The position numbers were made by a program, and so were the translations under genes. The notes under the pieces are model-generated. The model ran no database searches, was not told the DNA's origin, and saw nothing but the letters and a program-made list of their open reading frames with translations. A stretch of DNA of 64,000 nt from Pontimicrobium sp. SW4 (GTDB taxonomy: Bacteria; Bacteroidota; Bacteroidia; Flavobacteriales; Flavobacteriaceae): the NCBI RefSeq assembly GCF_039954625.1, contig NZ_CP157199.1, positions 1,674,001 to 1,738,000 of the forward strand. Reading direction: 5' to 3'. Of this stretch, positions 17,990 through 27,652 are shown one piece after another (the first letter of the stretch is position 1; the number at the start of each line of letters is the position of its first letter).

Positions 17990-19011
17990 TATTGTAAATC
18001 TATTTGTAGCCCAAAAAAGCTAGCGTTAGAAGCACTTGTATACCTTGCATGCGAATAACTAAATCGCATTTTTTTCATTTTTATACCGACTCCAAAAGAC
18101 AATCCAGAAAAATTTCGTTGTTCTAAAATTCGTAATTCTTCGGCCCGTCTAAAACTATAGCCCAATCTAATATTAAATCCTTTATCTGGAAACAATTCGG
18201 CGCCTAAAATTAAATGACGAAACGCATTATTAAAAAAACTGACTTTCTCTTGAGTTTGGTTTCCTTCCAAATCACTTGTAGCTCTTGCAGGATTAGGTCT
18301 TCCTATTGGCCATTCTTGCAAATTTTCGAACGTCATATGCCAACGTAAAGGTACATGTTCTAGCGTTTGCGACATTCCAAAATCCACTTCGAATGGTAAA
18401 GGCTCTCTTAGGCCTGCGTAAGTAGTTATTTGACTTCCTAAGTTTCTAACAGCAATTGCTGCATTAAAATCAATATTTTCATTTATATATAAAAGCCCTA
18501 AATCTATAGCAACACCAAAGGAGCTGTATTGTTCCAATTTTGAAGTGATTAATTTCAAATTTGCGCCAGCATAAAAATCGGAATACCCTATTTGGGTCGC
18601 ATAGCCAACCGAAAGCGCTGTTTCACTACCTGAGAAATTCCCTGTAGATTCTCCGTTTTCATCATAGCCATCAAAATTTCCATAATTAATATATGTAACG
18701 CCAGCGTGAATAGTTTGTGTGCGCCTGTCAATAGTATACGCATAAGCTGCACTACCGTAACCAATACCTCCTAAATAGCTTGTGTAGTTAAGTGCTAATT
18801 GGTTATCCATTTCCACATTAATGGTCGCTGGATTATAAAGCCCTTGAGTAACATCGTAATCTACATTAGTAATTACTTTTCCCCCCAAAGCTGCTTGACG
18901 TGGTGAGGATATTAGATTTAGAAATTGATATGTTGACTCACCTCCTACTTGAGAAAAGGAGGTTTCTACAAAAAAAACCAAAAAACATATTGTGGTAATA
19001 GTTCTTATCAT
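17989..19011 (-). CDS. porQ: T9SS component PorQ
   Basis: 340 residues with a signal peptide (about 1-20, ending SFSQ). The mature start GGESTYQFLNLISSPRQAALGG is the PorQ hallmark, followed by the barrel strands of a FadL/PorV-like outer-membrane protein. PorQ works with PorV, PorU and PorZ in attaching T9SS cargo at the cell surface in P. gingivalis, which ties it to the sorting-domain proteins elsewhere in the window. It is translationally coupled to cmk and is preceded by the lon terminator, so its promoter must lie in the 75-bp gap. A near-consensus TTACTTTG is at 19027-19020. Confidence 0.93.
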   Translation of the reverse strand: MIRTITTICFLVFFVETSFSQVGGESTYQFLNLISSPRQAALGGKVITNVDYDVTQGLYNPATINVEMDNQLALNYTSYLGGIGYGSAAYAYTIDRRTQTIHAGVTYINYGNFDGYDENGESTGNFSGSETALSVGYATQIGYSDFYAGANLKLITSKLEQYSSFGVAIDLGLLYINENIDFNAAIAVRNLGSQITTYAGLREPLPFEVDFGMSQTLEHVPLRWHMTFENLQEWPIGRPNPARATSDLEGNQTQEKVSFFNNAFRHLILGAELFPDKGFNIRLGYSFRRAEELRILEQRNFSGLSFGVGIKMKKMRFSYSHARYTSASNASFFGLQIDLQ

Positions 19012-19077
19012 AAAAAAGGCAAAGTAACTAAATCTATCTTAAAACGATTTGTAAAGTGTTTTATTTTTAAATTACTT

Positions 19078-19108
19078 AAAAAAACCTCAATAAAAATCGA
19101 GGTTTTTC
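19078..19108 (-). terminator. lon terminator overlapping the lon stop codon
   Basis: Read leftward: AAAAACCTC / GAGGTTTTT stem (19107-19099 with 19088-19080) and a T run. The lon stop (19089-19087) lies at the hairpin's 3' edge, so the last lon codons form part of the stem and loop. Confidence 0.85.
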
Positions 19109-21561
19109 TTTATAATTTTTTTTGGATTCTTAACCTTTTGCTTTGTTACTGCAATATCTATGACTTCGCTCATATCGTTAACATAATGAAAGGTCAAACC
19201 CTTGAGATATTCTTGATTTATTTCTTCTATATCTCTTTTATTTTCATTACAAAGAATGATTTCCTTAATCTTAGCACGTTTAGCTGCTAATATTTTCTCC
19301 TTAATCCCACCAACAGGAAGTACTTTACCTCGTAATGTAATTTCTCCTGTCATAGCCAAACTCTTTTTTACTTTTCGTTGAGTAAACAAAGAAGCTAAAG
19401 AAGTTAGCATTGTGATTCCAGCACTAGGTCCATCTTTTGGAGTAGCTCCTTCTGGAACATGAATATGTACGTTATAATTTTCTAATGCTTCTGGGTTAAT
19501 ACCAAAACTCTCAGCATTAGCCTTAATATACTCCATAGCGATAGTAGCAGATTCTTTCATTACAGTTCCTAGGTTGCCTGTAATGGTTAGATTTCCTTTC
19601 CCCTTTGACAAAATAGATTCTATGTACAATATATCGCCCCCTACTCTAGTCCACGCTAAACCAGTTACAACGCCAGCAACTTCGTTGTTTTCATATTTAT
19701 CTCTCTCCAACTTTGGAGGTCCTAATACTTTAATTACATCTTCATTAGAAACTTTAATATTATAAGTTTCTTCCATGGCAATATTTTTTGCTGCATATCT
19801 AACCATTTTTGCTAGCTGCTTTTCAAGGCTTCTTACACCAGACTCTCTAGTATATCCTTCAACTATTTTTTCTAGTTGTGGTTTACCTATTTTTAAATGG
19901 GTGTTTTTTAAACCATGCTCTTTAAGTTGCTTTGGTAACAAATGACGTTTACCAATTTCTACTTTTTCTTCAATAGTATATCCTGAAACATCTATAATTT
20001 CCATTCTGTCTAATAAAGCAGGCTGAATATTACCCAAGCTATTTGCTGTAGCAATAAACATTACTTTAGAAAGATCAAATCCCATTTCCAAGAAATTATC
20101 ATAGAACTCACTATTCTGTTCTGGGTCTAGTACCTCTAACATCGCAGAAGAAGGATCACCTTGATGTGAGTTTGATAATTTATCAATTTCGTCCAATACA
20201 AAAACTGGATTTGAAGTTCCTGCTTTTTTAAGACTCTGGAGAATTCTCCCAGGCATTGCACCAATATATGTTTTACGATGTCCGCGAATTTCTGCCTCAT
20301 CTCTAAGTCCACCCAACGACATTCTAACATATTTTCTACCTAATGCTTCAGCTACAGATTTCCCTAGAGATGTTTTTCCAACTCCTGGAGGTCCATACAA
20401 ACAAAGTATTGGAGACTTCATGTCGTTTCTGATTTTTAGAACCGCTAAATATTCTACTATTCTATCCTTAACTTCGTCTAAGCCATAATGGTCTCTATCT
20501 AAAATCTTTTTGGCTCTTTTTAAGTCAAACTTATCTTTGCTAAACTCATTCCACGGCAAATCAAGGAATAGGTCTAAATAATTACGTTGAATAGAATATT
20601 CTGAAACTTGAGGATTCATTCGCTGAAGCTTCATCAATTCTTTGTTAAAATGATCAGCAATATCTTCATCCCAAAGTTTATCCTTAGAACGTAAACGCAT
20701 TTCTTCAATTTCCTCATCAGATGATACACCACCAAGTTCTTCTTGAATAGTTTTCATTTGCTGATGTAGAAAATATTCACGCTGTTGTTGGTTCATATCA
20801 CTTTGAACCTTCGACTGAATATCATTTTTAAGCTCCAATTTTTGAAGCTCAATATTCATGTTTTTTAGAGTCGCAAGAGCACGTTCTTTTAAATCGTTTA
20901 TTTCAAGAAGTTTTTGTTTTTCTTCTACCGAAAGATTCATGTTTGAGGACACGAAATTGATTAAAAACGAATTGCTTTCAATATTTTTTATTGCAAAAGT
21001 AGCTTCGGAAGGAATGTTTGGACTCTGTTTAATAATTTGAAGCGCCAACTCTTTAATAGAGTCAATAATCGCCCTGAACTCAGTATTGTCTGCAGCAGGA
21101 CGAGCTTCATCTACCTCTTTTATTGTTGCATTAATATAAGGCTCCTCGGTAATTACTTCCTTAACTTCAAATCTCTTTTTTCCTTGAATAATAATGGTTG
21201 TATTACCATCTGGCATTTTTAATACTCTAAGTATTCTTGCAACTGTTCCTTTTTTATAAATGTCCTTTGCAGTAGGGTCTTCTATGGTTTCATCCTTTTG
21301 AGATACAACACCAATCACCTTACTTCCCTTGTTCGCATCATTAATTAGTTTTATCGATTTATCCCTTCCAGCTGTAATTGGAATAACAACTCCAGGGAAT
21401 AAAACGGTATTACGCAATGGTAAAATTGGAAGTGTTTCTGGTAAAATTTCATTATTAATTTCTGCTTCATCTTCTGGTGTCATTAAAGGAATTAATTCTG
21501 AATTTTCATCAAATTCCTGAAATGACAAACTGTCAAGATTTGTAAATTTAGATTTCGCCAT
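19087..21561 (-). CDS. lon: ATP-dependent protease Lon
   Basis: 824 residues, typical LonA. An N-terminal substrate-binding domain starts [15 protein letters not shown] (about 46-60). It is followed by a coiled-coil section (about 215-330), an AAA+ module with Walker [10 protein letters not shown] and Walker B FVLDEID, sensor residues, and a C-terminal protease domain with the catalytic Ser in PKDGPSAGI and Lys in [12 protein letters not shown]. It degrades misfolded and regulatory proteins in the cytoplasm. The first 45 or so residues are an acidic extension common in Bacteroidota. An inverted repeat sits in the leader. Confidence 0.97.
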   Translation of the reverse strand: MAKSKFTNLDSLSFQEFDENSELIPLMTPEDEAEINNEILPETLPILPLRNTVLFPGVVIPITAGRDKSIKLINDANKGSKVIGVVSQKDETIEDPTAKDIYKKGTVARILRVLKMPDGNTTIIIQGKKRFEVKEVITEEPYINATIKEVDEARPAADNTEFRAIIDSIKELALQIIKQSPNIPSEATFAIKNIESNSFLINFVSSNMNLSVEEKQKLLEINDLKERALATLKNMNIELQKLELKNDIQSKVQSDMNQQQREYFLHQQMKTIQEELGGVSSDEEIEEMRLRSKDKLWDEDIADHFNKELMKLQRMNPQVSEYSIQRNYLDLFLDLPWNEFSKDKFDLKRAKKILDRDHYGLDEVKDRIVEYLAVLKIRNDMKSPILCLYGPPGVGKTSLGKSVAEALGRKYVRMSLGGLRDEAEIRGHRKTYIGAMPGRILQSLKKAGTSNPVFVLDEIDKLSNSHQGDPSSAMLEVLDPEQNSEFYDNFLEMGFDLSKVMFIATANSLGNIQPALLDRMEIIDVSGYTIEEKVEIGKRHLLPKQLKEHGLKNTHLKIGKPQLEKIVEGYTRESGVRSLEKQLAKMVRYAAKNIAMEETYNIKVSNEDVIKVLGPPKLERDKYENNEVAGVVTGLAWTRVGGDILYIESILSKGKGNLTITGNLGTVMKESATIAMEYIKANAESFGINPEALENYNVHIHVPEGATPKDGPSAGITMLTSLASLFTQRKVKKSLAMTGEITLRGKVLPVGGIKEKILAAKRAKIKEIILCNENKRDIEEINQEYLKGLTFHYVNDMSEVIDIAVTKQKVKNPKKIIKKNLDFY

Positions 21562-21575
21562 ATTATTTTTAGGTC

Positions 21576-21596
21576 ATTCTGTCACTTAAACAGAAT
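21576..21596. promoter_or_regulatory. Inverted repeat ATTCTGT-N7-ACAGAAT upstream of lon
   Basis: Perfect 7-bp arms around a 7-bp spacer, 15 bp upstream of the lon start codon. It has no T run, so it is a candidate operator or mRNA leader hairpin. The rest of the 240-bp gap between lon and the sigma gene shows no consensus promoter to my eye. Confidence 0.4.
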
Positions 21597-21801
21597 CGTT
21601 TTTTATTTCAATTTAATTAATAAACCTTGATTTCTGCTTGAAACATCATATTTAACAAGGTTTCTTATTACTTTACACATGCTAATATTCAATTGTTATG
21701 CCATTGTATTAATGGCTTTCTTAAATAAAATCAAACTTTTTTTTCACTAAACTGTAACAAAGTTTAATTACCTTAATCTTTCTTATAAACAATTTGTTTT
21801 A

Positions 21802-22362
21802 TTGTCACTACCAAACCTAAATACTGAAGCGCTAGCACAGCTTTGCAAATCTGGAAATCAAAATGCTCAATTAGAGCTGTATAACAGATATTATAAAGCT
21901 ATGTATAACATTTCGTTAAGAATTGTAAAGGATAGTTATGAAGCAGAAGATATTATGCAAGATTCTTTTTTAACAGCGTTTACAAAATTAGGTGAATTAA
22001 AAGATTTAAAAACCTTTGGTGCCTGGTTAAAACGAATTGTTACAAACAATAGTATTTATCACTATAAAAAAAGTCATAAATACCAAAACGTTCCTTTTGA
22101 CAATGTGCTTTATAAAGTTGAAGAGAATCAAAGCATTGGTAGTGATTATGATTTTACAAACTTAAAAGCACAACAGGTACTTAAGGTTATTAATAACCTT
22201 AAAGATAATTATAGAATTGCACTAACCTTAAATTTAATTGAAGGTTACGATTATGAAGAGATTAGTGATATTATGGATATTTCTTATGCTAATTGCAGGA
22301 CAACCATATCAAGAGCTAAAGAAAGTTTAAGGCAAAAATTACAGCTTACAGCTGAGTATTAA
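21802..22362 (+). CDS. RNA polymerase sigma factor, sigma-70/ECF family
   Basis: 186 residues if TTG at 21802 is used. No ATG lies nearby in frame, and the next Met is residue 33 inside region 2. Seen: region 2 (about 15-85) with SYEAEDIMQDSFLTAF and the DNA-melting side TFGAWLKRIVTNNS. Region 4 (about 130-182) has YEEISDIMDISYANCRTTISRAKESL. It should direct polymerase to a small envelope-related regulon. The anti-sigma-like gene follows after 10 bp and two exported repeat proteins come next. Confidence 0.92.
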   Translation: MSLPNLNTEALAQLCKSGNQNAQLELYNRYYKAMYNISLRIVKDSYEAEDIMQDSFLTAFTKLGELKDLKTFGAWLKRIVTNNSIYHYKKSHKYQNVPFDNVLYKVEENQSIGSDYDFTNLKAQQVLKVINNLKDNYRIALTLNLIEGYDYEEISDIMDISYANCRTTISRAKESLRQKLQLTAEY

Positions 22363-22372
22363 AAGATATATT

Positions 22373-22936
22373 ATGAATGAGGATAATTTAAATAGAATTT
22401 TTATAAACACTAAGGGGCAATTTGATACTGAAGAGCCTGCTATTGGGCACAAACAGCGTTTTTTAGATAAGTTAAATAGTCCAAACACTGTAGCTATTAC
22501 TGAAAAAAAATCAGTATTTAAATTATGGCAACCAATTATTGGTGTAGCTGCCTCTGTAGTTTTAATTATTACAGTATCTGTTGGAGTTTTAAAAGGTAAC
22601 AACTCAATAGATTTGGCAAGTATTTCCCCAGAAATGGCAACAACACAAGATTTTTTCACTAATACAATAACTGCTGAACTTGAAAAACTTAACAGTGAAG
22701 AATCTCCAGAATATCAAGATTTAATTGTTGATACGATGTTTCAAATGAAAATTCTTGAAGAAAACTACGAGCAGTTAAAATTAGATCTCGATGTAAGTGG
22801 TCAAGATGAACGAGTTATTTACGCCATGATATCTAATTTTCAAGATAGAATAGACCTACTGCAAAACGTGGTAGAACAAATAGATGAATTAAAACAAACA
22901 AAAAACGAACAAAATGAAAACAACACTACTTTATAA
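22373..22936 (+). CDS. Putative membrane-anchored anti-sigma factor
   Basis: 187 residues. A cytoplasmic N-terminal part of about 55 residues (GHKQRFLDKLNS motif) precedes one transmembrane segment (about 57-76, ending at VGVLKGNN). A periplasmic part follows with an acidic helical region predicted to form coiled coil (about 95-180). This one-TM layout immediately after a sigma gene is the usual anti-sigma arrangement, although no classical zinc anti-sigma motif (HxxxCxxC) is visible. It overlaps the next gene by 23 bp, so the operon is tightly coupled. Role inferred from context. Confidence 0.72.
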   Translation: MNEDNLNRIFINTKGQFDTEEPAIGHKQRFLDKLNSPNTVAITEKKSVFKLWQPIIGVAASVVLIITVSVGVLKGNNSIDLASISPEMATTQDFFTNTITAELEKLNSEESPEYQDLIVDTMFQMKILEENYEQLKLDLDVSGQDERVIYAMISNFQDRIDLLQNVVEQIDELKQTKNEQNENNTTL

Positions 22937-23996
22937 AGCTTTTATTGCTTTACTTTTTATTCCATCGTTAGTTTTGGCTAACAATAATGATTTAAACGGT
23001 AAACATACTAAAGAGAAAAAAGTACATAAAGAGTTTACAGTAAACTCTGATGCCACTTTAGAAATTGACAACAGCTATGGAAATATAGATATTGTTACTT
23101 GGAATGAAAACCGTATTGTTATTGATGTCACCATTACAACCAACGGAAATAATCTCGAAAAAGTTGAGAAAAAATTAAAGGAAATTGATGTAGAGTTTTC
23201 TGGAACTTCAAATCATGTAATGGCAAAAACGCGATTCTCAAAAAATAAATCTTTTTGGAATTGGGGAAACAACAATGTTAGTATGAAAATCAATTACGTT
23301 GTAAAAATGCCAATGAGTAATAATGTTGACCTTGAAAATGATTATGGTAGTATCAATTTGGATAAACTAGAAGGTAGAGCTACTATTGATTGTGATTATG
23401 GAAAAATTACAACTAAAGAATTAATGGCTGATAACAATGTTATTACCTTTGATTATACTAAAAACTCCTATTTCGAATATATTAAAAGTGGAACTATTGA
23501 TGCAGATTATAGTGGGTATACAGTAGCAAAAACAAATGATTTACGCATCAATACAGATTATACAAAATCTAATATTGAAATAGCCGAAGATGTCACTTAT
23601 AATTGTGATTATGGCTCTCTAACTATCGGGAAAGCTAACAACATAAAAGGAGATGGTGATTACTTAACCTTACGTATTGGAGAAGTTTATAAAAATGTAT
23701 CTGTAACTGCAGATTATGGTTCAATGAAAATTGATAATATGACAAGTAATGCTGGAGATGTTCGTATCGATTCAGATTATATGAAAATAACTATTGGATA
23801 TTCATCAGGTTATAGTTTTGATTTCGATTTAGATTTAAGTTACGCTTCGCTTCGTGGAGATGACGACTTAGAGGTGTCAAAAAGAATTGAAAAATCAAGT
23901 AGCAAAAAGTATTCAGGGTATCATGGATCAAAAGGATCTGGAAATACTATTAATATTACATCAGATTATGGAAGTGTTACTTTCAACAAAAATTAA
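22914..23996 (+). CDS. Exported DUF4097-like beta-helix protein with Tyr ladder
   Basis: 360 residues with a signal peptide (about 1-22, ending VLA). From residue 142 on, a Tyr preceded mostly by Asp recurs at 144, 162, 181, 199, 216, 233, 250, 268 and 289, a spacing of 17-19 residues (last step 21), and once more at 352. This is the signature of a right-handed beta-helix or solenoid with a stacked DY(G) ladder and matches the DUF4097 adhesin-like group. It has no sorting domain or lipobox, so it is probably periplasmic or loosely outer-membrane associated. It is third in the sigma operon. Function unknown. Confidence 0.8.
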   Translation: MKTTLLYKAFIALLFIPSLVLANNNDLNGKHTKEKKVHKEFTVNSDATLEIDNSYGNIDIVTWNENRIVIDVTITTNGNNLEKVEKKLKEIDVEFSGTSNHVMAKTRFSKNKSFWNWGNNNVSMKINYVVKMPMSNNVDLENDYGSINLDKLEGRATIDCDYGKITTKELMADNNVITFDYTKNSYFEYIKSGTIDADYSGYTVAKTNDLRINTDYTKSNIEIAEDVTYNCDYGSLTIGKANNIKGDGDYLTLRIGEVYKNVSVTADYGSMKIDNMTSNAGDVRIDSDYMKITIGYSSGYSFDFDLDLSYASLRGDDDLEVSKRIEKSSSKKYSGYHGSKGSGNTINITSDYGSVTFNKN

Positions 23997-24020
23997 ATAT
24001 CAATCAAAAAACAAAGAAAA

Positions 24021-24746
24021 ATGAAAAAATCAATTTTATTATTAGCGGCCATTTTATGCGTTTCTACAATAAACGCGCAATGGTGGGGAGGAAAAAAAAT
24101 TAAGGGCAACGGAAAAGTTATTACAGAAAATAGAAGTACAGGAGATTACGAAGGTATTAAATGCGCAGGCTCTATGGATTATATTTTAGTAGCTGGAACT
24201 GAAGGAAAAATCAAACTTGAAGGCGAATCAAATTTATTAGAACACATTATTACAGAAATCAAAGACGGTAACTTAATCGTAAAAGTAGAAAAAGGAGTTA
24301 ACTTAAGCCCTAGTTGGAATAAAACCATAAAAGTCACTATTCCATTTAAAGATATAAACAGTGTTTCCCTAGCTGGATCTGGAGATCTATGGAATGAAGA
24401 TAAAATTACTGCTACTAATTTTGGTGTATCTCTAGCTGGTTCGGGTGATGTCATACTTAATATAGAAGCTTCTTCTGTTAAAGGTAGTCTTGCTGGTTCT
24501 GGAGATTTAACGCTAAAAGGTAACACTAACGATTTAACAGTAAAAGTTGCTGGTTCTGGAGATATACATGCTTTTGGAATGCAAGCAAACAATACTACAG
24601 CTTCTATAGCTGGTTCTGGTGATATTGAAGTGGTAAGTAATAAAAGTTTAAAAGCTCGTGTTTCAGGTTCTGGAGATATTGAATATAAAGGTAACCCTGA
24701 AAAAGAAGACACTAAAGTATCAGGATCTGGTACTATTAGTAACTAA
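24021..24746 (+). CDS. Exported head-GIN (DUF2807) protein with GSGD ladder
   Basis: 241 residues with a signal peptide (about 1-19, ending INAQ). The start of the mature chain (GNGKVITENRSTGDYEGI) is the DUF2807 head. From residue 119 the motif A-GSGD recurs, with the Asp at 122, 143, 162, 181, 201 and 219, then GSGT near 238, a spacing of 18-21 residues. This predicts a parallel beta-helix with one GSGD turn per rung. Stacked Asp could bind metal, but this is inference. It is the last gene of the sigma operon and is followed by a terminator. Head-GIN proteins are of unknown function. Confidence 0.85.
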   Translation: MKKSILLLAAILCVSTINAQWWGGKKIKGNGKVITENRSTGDYEGIKCAGSMDYILVAGTEGKIKLEGESNLLEHIITEIKDGNLIVKVEKGVNLSPSWNKTIKVTIPFKDINSVSLAGSGDLWNEDKITATNFGVSLAGSGDVILNIEASSVKGSLAGSGDLTLKGNTNDLTVKVAGSGDIHAFGMQANNTTASIAGSGDIEVVSNKSLKARVSGSGDIEYKGNPEKEDTKVSGSGTISN

Positions 24747-24763
24747 GAACAATTATTTTAGCA

Positions 24764-24792
24764 AAAAAGCCACTCTTTGAGCGGCTTTTTTT
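24764..24792. terminator. Bidirectional terminator between the sigma operon and the MFS gene
   Basis: Hairpin AAAAAGCC-a-CTC / GAG-c-GGCTTTTT with a 3-nt loop and one mismatch, flanked by A and T runs. It serves both converging genes. Confidence 0.82.
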
Positions 24793-26125
24793 ATTTAATC
24801 TCCATCGCATTTTTTGGAATACGATATAAAAGAATGACCCCAATTATAAAAAAAGTAATGAGAAATAAAATTGAATAACGCATGCTTCCAGTTATTTCGG
24901 CAACAAAACCATACATAAACATTCCTATAACAATTCCAATTTTCTCAGCAACATCATAAAAACTAAAATAGGATGCTGTGTCTTTAGATTGCTCAGGTAT
25001 AAGCTTACTGTAAGTAGATCTAGATAATGATTGGATTCCTCCCATTACCAATCCAACACATCCAGCTGTAATATAAAATTGAAGAGGTGTAACTACAAAA
25101 AACGCATAAGCACATATAACAATCCAAGAAAATATAATAATAATTAGTGTTTTTATATTTCCCATTTTTCCAGATAATCTAGCAGTATAATTTGCACCAA
25201 AAACAGCTATTAACTGTATTAATAAAATACTAATTATTAATCCAGTTGTAGAATCTTGTTTACCCCAATCTAGCTCTTCAACTGCAAAGTATGTAGCCGC
25301 AATCATAATAGTTTGCACAGCCATACTATAAACAAAAAAAGCACTTAAATACCTTCGTAAAATCTGATTAGTTTTTAATGCTTTCCATATTTTCTTTAAC
25401 TCATTATACCCATGAACCAATACAGATTTTGTTACTTTATGTCCTTCGTTTGTTCCTGTTGGCAAATGTTTAAACGTATATTGTGCAAATAACATCCACC
25501 AAATTCCAACCATAATAAAAGCAATTCTGGTTGGTTGTCCCGCGTCTTCAAAACCAAATGAGTCATAAAATAAAATCATAACCAAATTGACTACAAGTAG
25601 TATTACACTACCAACATATCCCATAGAGAATCCTTTGGCGCTTATTTTATCTTGCTGCTCAGGAAAAGCAATATCTGGTAAATACGAATTATAAAAAACC
25701 AAACTTCCCCAAAAACCAATTAAAGCTAACATGTAGCATAATAGACCAAACCATAAATAGTCTAAACTAAACCAATATAAACCAATACAGGATAATGCGC
25801 CTAAATAACAGAAAAACTTCATAAACCCTTCCTTGTTACCAACAAAATCTGATATTCCAGATAGTATAGGAGACAAAATAGATACTACTAAAAAGCTTAA
25901 TGCCGTTATGTAACTTATTAAAGAATCATTATTAAAATCATATCCAAGAAAAGTGACTGTGTCACTTATTTTTTCACCTGTTTCTGTATCTTTTATTATT
26001 GTTAAAGCTCCATAAAAAATTGGAAACACTGCCGAAGTAATAACTAATGGATACACCGAGTTCGCCCAATCATAAAAGGCCCAAGCATTTAAGAGTTTCT
26101 TACTTCCTTTTTCTAATACTGCCAT
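24791..26125 (-). CDS. MFS transporter, UMF1/Atg22-like family
   Basis: 444 residues from the ATG at 26125 (MAVLEKGSKKLLNAWAFYDWANS). A six-codon longer start falls inside a terminator hairpin and is rejected. The AFYDWANS motif in the first helix is characteristic of the UMF1/BtlA/Atg22-like MFS group. About twelve hydrophobic segments are visible, with the DxxG-type loop GISDFVGNK after TM2 and GGIQSLSRSTYSKLIP after TM10. It is an inner-membrane transporter. The substrate is unknown. Efflux of amino acids or small metabolites is a guess from the family. Confidence 0.88.
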   Translation of the reverse strand: MAVLEKGSKKLLNAWAFYDWANSVYPLVITSAVFPIFYGALTIIKDTETGEKISDTVTFLGYDFNNDSLISYITALSFLVVSILSPILSGISDFVGNKEGFMKFFCYLGALSCIGLYWFSLDYLWFGLLCYMLALIGFWGSLVFYNSYLPDIAFPEQQDKISAKGFSMGYVGSVILLVVNLVMILFYDSFGFEDAGQPTRIAFIMVGIWWMLFAQYTFKHLPTGTNEGHKVTKSVLVHGYNELKKIWKALKTNQILRRYLSAFFVYSMAVQTIMIAATYFAVEELDWGKQDSTTGLIISILLIQLIAVFGANYTARLSGKMGNIKTLIIIIFSWIVICAYAFFVVTPLQFYITAGCVGLVMGGIQSLSRSTYSKLIPEQSKDTASYFSFYDVAEKIGIVIGMFMYGFVAEITGSMRYSILFLITFFIIGVILLYRIPKNAMEIK

Positions 26126-26126
26126 A

Positions 26127-26160
26127 AATAAAAAGCTGCTCAATTGTTTGAGCAGCTTCT
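26127..26160 (-). terminator. Terminator of the M48 protease gene
   Basis: Read leftward: an 11-bp perfect stem AAGCTGCTCAA / TTGAGCAGCTT (26158-26148 with 26143-26133), 4-nt loop, then TTTTTATTT. The T tract ends just before the MFS start codon, which argues for the shorter MFS start. Confidence 0.85.
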
Positions 26161-26193
26161 AAAGTAAACATTTATCTTTAAATGACTATATAA

Positions 26194-27012
26194 TTATTCT
26201 CTAAAGGAAGTTATACCAAATTTAGTTGCCTCTTTTTTTGCAGTTGGCGCTAGTGATTTCAAATTTGTAATTCTTGTATCGTTTGATGGATGTGTACTCA
26301 AAAATTCTGGTGGTGTTTGTCCTCCACTATTGGCTTTCATGCGCTTCCATAACTCAGCTGCTTCATCTGGATTATAACCAGCAATTGCCATTAAATATAA
26401 CCCTATCCTATCCGCTTCAGTTTCATGAGCTCTACTAAAAGGTAACATTCCTCCTACTGTCGTTACAACACCAAAGGCTTGATTATAAAGCCCTAGATTT
26501 TTATCATCTTGCAATGCAACATTAAGTCCTATAGCACCAGCTTGTTGAAGTAATCCTGCACTCATACGTTGTTGACCATGATTTGCTAATGCATGCGCCA
26601 CTTCATGACCCATAATTGCTGCAACTCCAGTTTCTCCAGCAGCAATAGGTAAAATACCTGTATAAAAAACAATTTTTCCTCCAGGCATACACCAAGCGTT
26701 AACCGTTTTATCATTCACAAGATTGTATTCCCATTTATAATCGTTTAAATAACCTTGATACCCATTAGCATTTAACCAACGCTCAGCAGCTACTGCAATT
26801 CGTTGTCCAACCCTAGTTATCATTTCAGCATCTTTAGTACCTTTTTCTACTTTGTTTTCACTTAAAAATTGATCGTACTGCGCAAAAGCAGTTGGGAATA
26901 ATTGAGAATTTGGCATAAAAGCCATAGTTTTCTTACCAGTAAAAGGATTTGTAGCACATGAAAGAAATAAAAATACAACTCCAAATGTGACTATTAGTTT
27001 ATGATATTTCAT
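26194..27012 (-). CDS. M48 family metalloprotease lipoprotein
   Basis: 272 residues. Lipoprotein signal with lipobox Cys near residue 19 (LFLSCATNPFTGKK). The zinc site HEVAHALANH (about 138-147) and the distal Glu in HETEADRIG are intact. NPFTGKK is typical of the LoiP/YcaL-like group, outer-membrane lipoprotein proteases involved in envelope quality control. The chain is otherwise the short M48 form without transmembrane helices. The gene stands alone: divergent from msrB and closed by a strong terminator. Confidence 0.93.
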   Translation of the reverse strand: MKYHKLIVTFGVVFLFLSCATNPFTGKKTMAFMPNSQLFPTAFAQYDQFLSENKVEKGTKDAEMITRVGQRIAVAAERWLNANGYQGYLNDYKWEYNLVNDKTVNAWCMPGGKIVFYTGILPIAAGETGVAAIMGHEVAHALANHGQQRMSAGLLQQAGAIGLNVALQDDKNLGLYNQAFGVVTTVGGMLPFSRAHETEADRIGLYLMAIAGYNPDEAAELWKRMKANSGGQTPPEFLSTHPSNDTRITNLKSLAPTAKKEATKFGITSFRE

Positions 27013-27169
27013 TTTGTTTAAGGTTTTATTTACGAAACTTAAAAATACAAAAAAGGTTTCTTAAATTTATGACCCCAACATTGATTAATTGTCACATTTT
27101 TTAAAAAATATTTGTAATACTCTTAATTAGATTTCGACTTTTAAAAGAAATCGAATTAAAATTTATTCT

Positions 27170-27652
27170 ATGAAAAAGCTATTAGTACTTACATTAATTA
27201 GTTTCTGTTTTAGTTGTAACAGTTCTGCTCAAAAAAAAGAAACTGAAAAAAGTTTTCCTATCTCAAAAACGGATGCAGAATGGAAAGCACAACTTAACGA
27301 TTTGCAATATTACGTACTTAGAGAAGCTGGTACTGAACCAGCATTTAGTAGTTCTTTTAATGATAATCATTTAAAAGGCGTATATGTTTGTGCTGCTTGC
27401 GACACACCATTATTTAAAAGTGAACATAAATACGACTCTGGCTCAGGTTGGCCAAGTTTTGATAGAGAAATAAAAGGCAATGTAGCTTATTCTGTAGATT
27501 ATAATATAGGTGTTGCAAGAAAAGAAGAAATCTGTGCAACTTGTGGTGGGCATTTAGGGCACGTGTTTGATGATGGTCCAAGAGAAACTACTGGATTAAG
27601 ACATTGTGTTAATGGTGCTGCATTAAAATTTATACCAAAAAAAGATGAGTAA
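27170..27652 (+). CDS. msrB: Peptide methionine-R-sulfoxide reductase, lipoprotein form
   Basis: 160 residues. N-terminal lipoprotein signal (CFSCNSS, Cys16), then an MsrB domain (about 37-157) with both zinc CxxC pairs (CAACD and CATCGG), SGSGWPSF, GHVFDDGPRETTGLRHCVN with the catalytic Cys, and the terminal LKFIPKKD. It reduces the R form of oxidised methionine, here in the envelope, so it probably repairs periplasmic or outer-membrane proteins. The next gene overlaps by 8 bp. It diverges from the M48 protease, another envelope quality-control gene. Confidence 0.95.
   Translation: MKKLLVLTLISFCFSCNSSAQKKETEKSFPISKTDAEWKAQLNDLQYYVLREAGTEPAFSSSFNDNHLKGVYVCAACDTPLFKSEHKYDSGSGWPSFDREIKGNVAYSVDYNIGVARKEEICATCGGHLGHVFDDGPRETTGLRHCVNGAALKFIPKKDE

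Noticed and set aside
24179..24712. A 177-residue antisense frame over the DUF2807 gene
   Set aside because: Produced by the GSGD repeat codons. Its residues (SPEPA repeats) are the complement of that motif.
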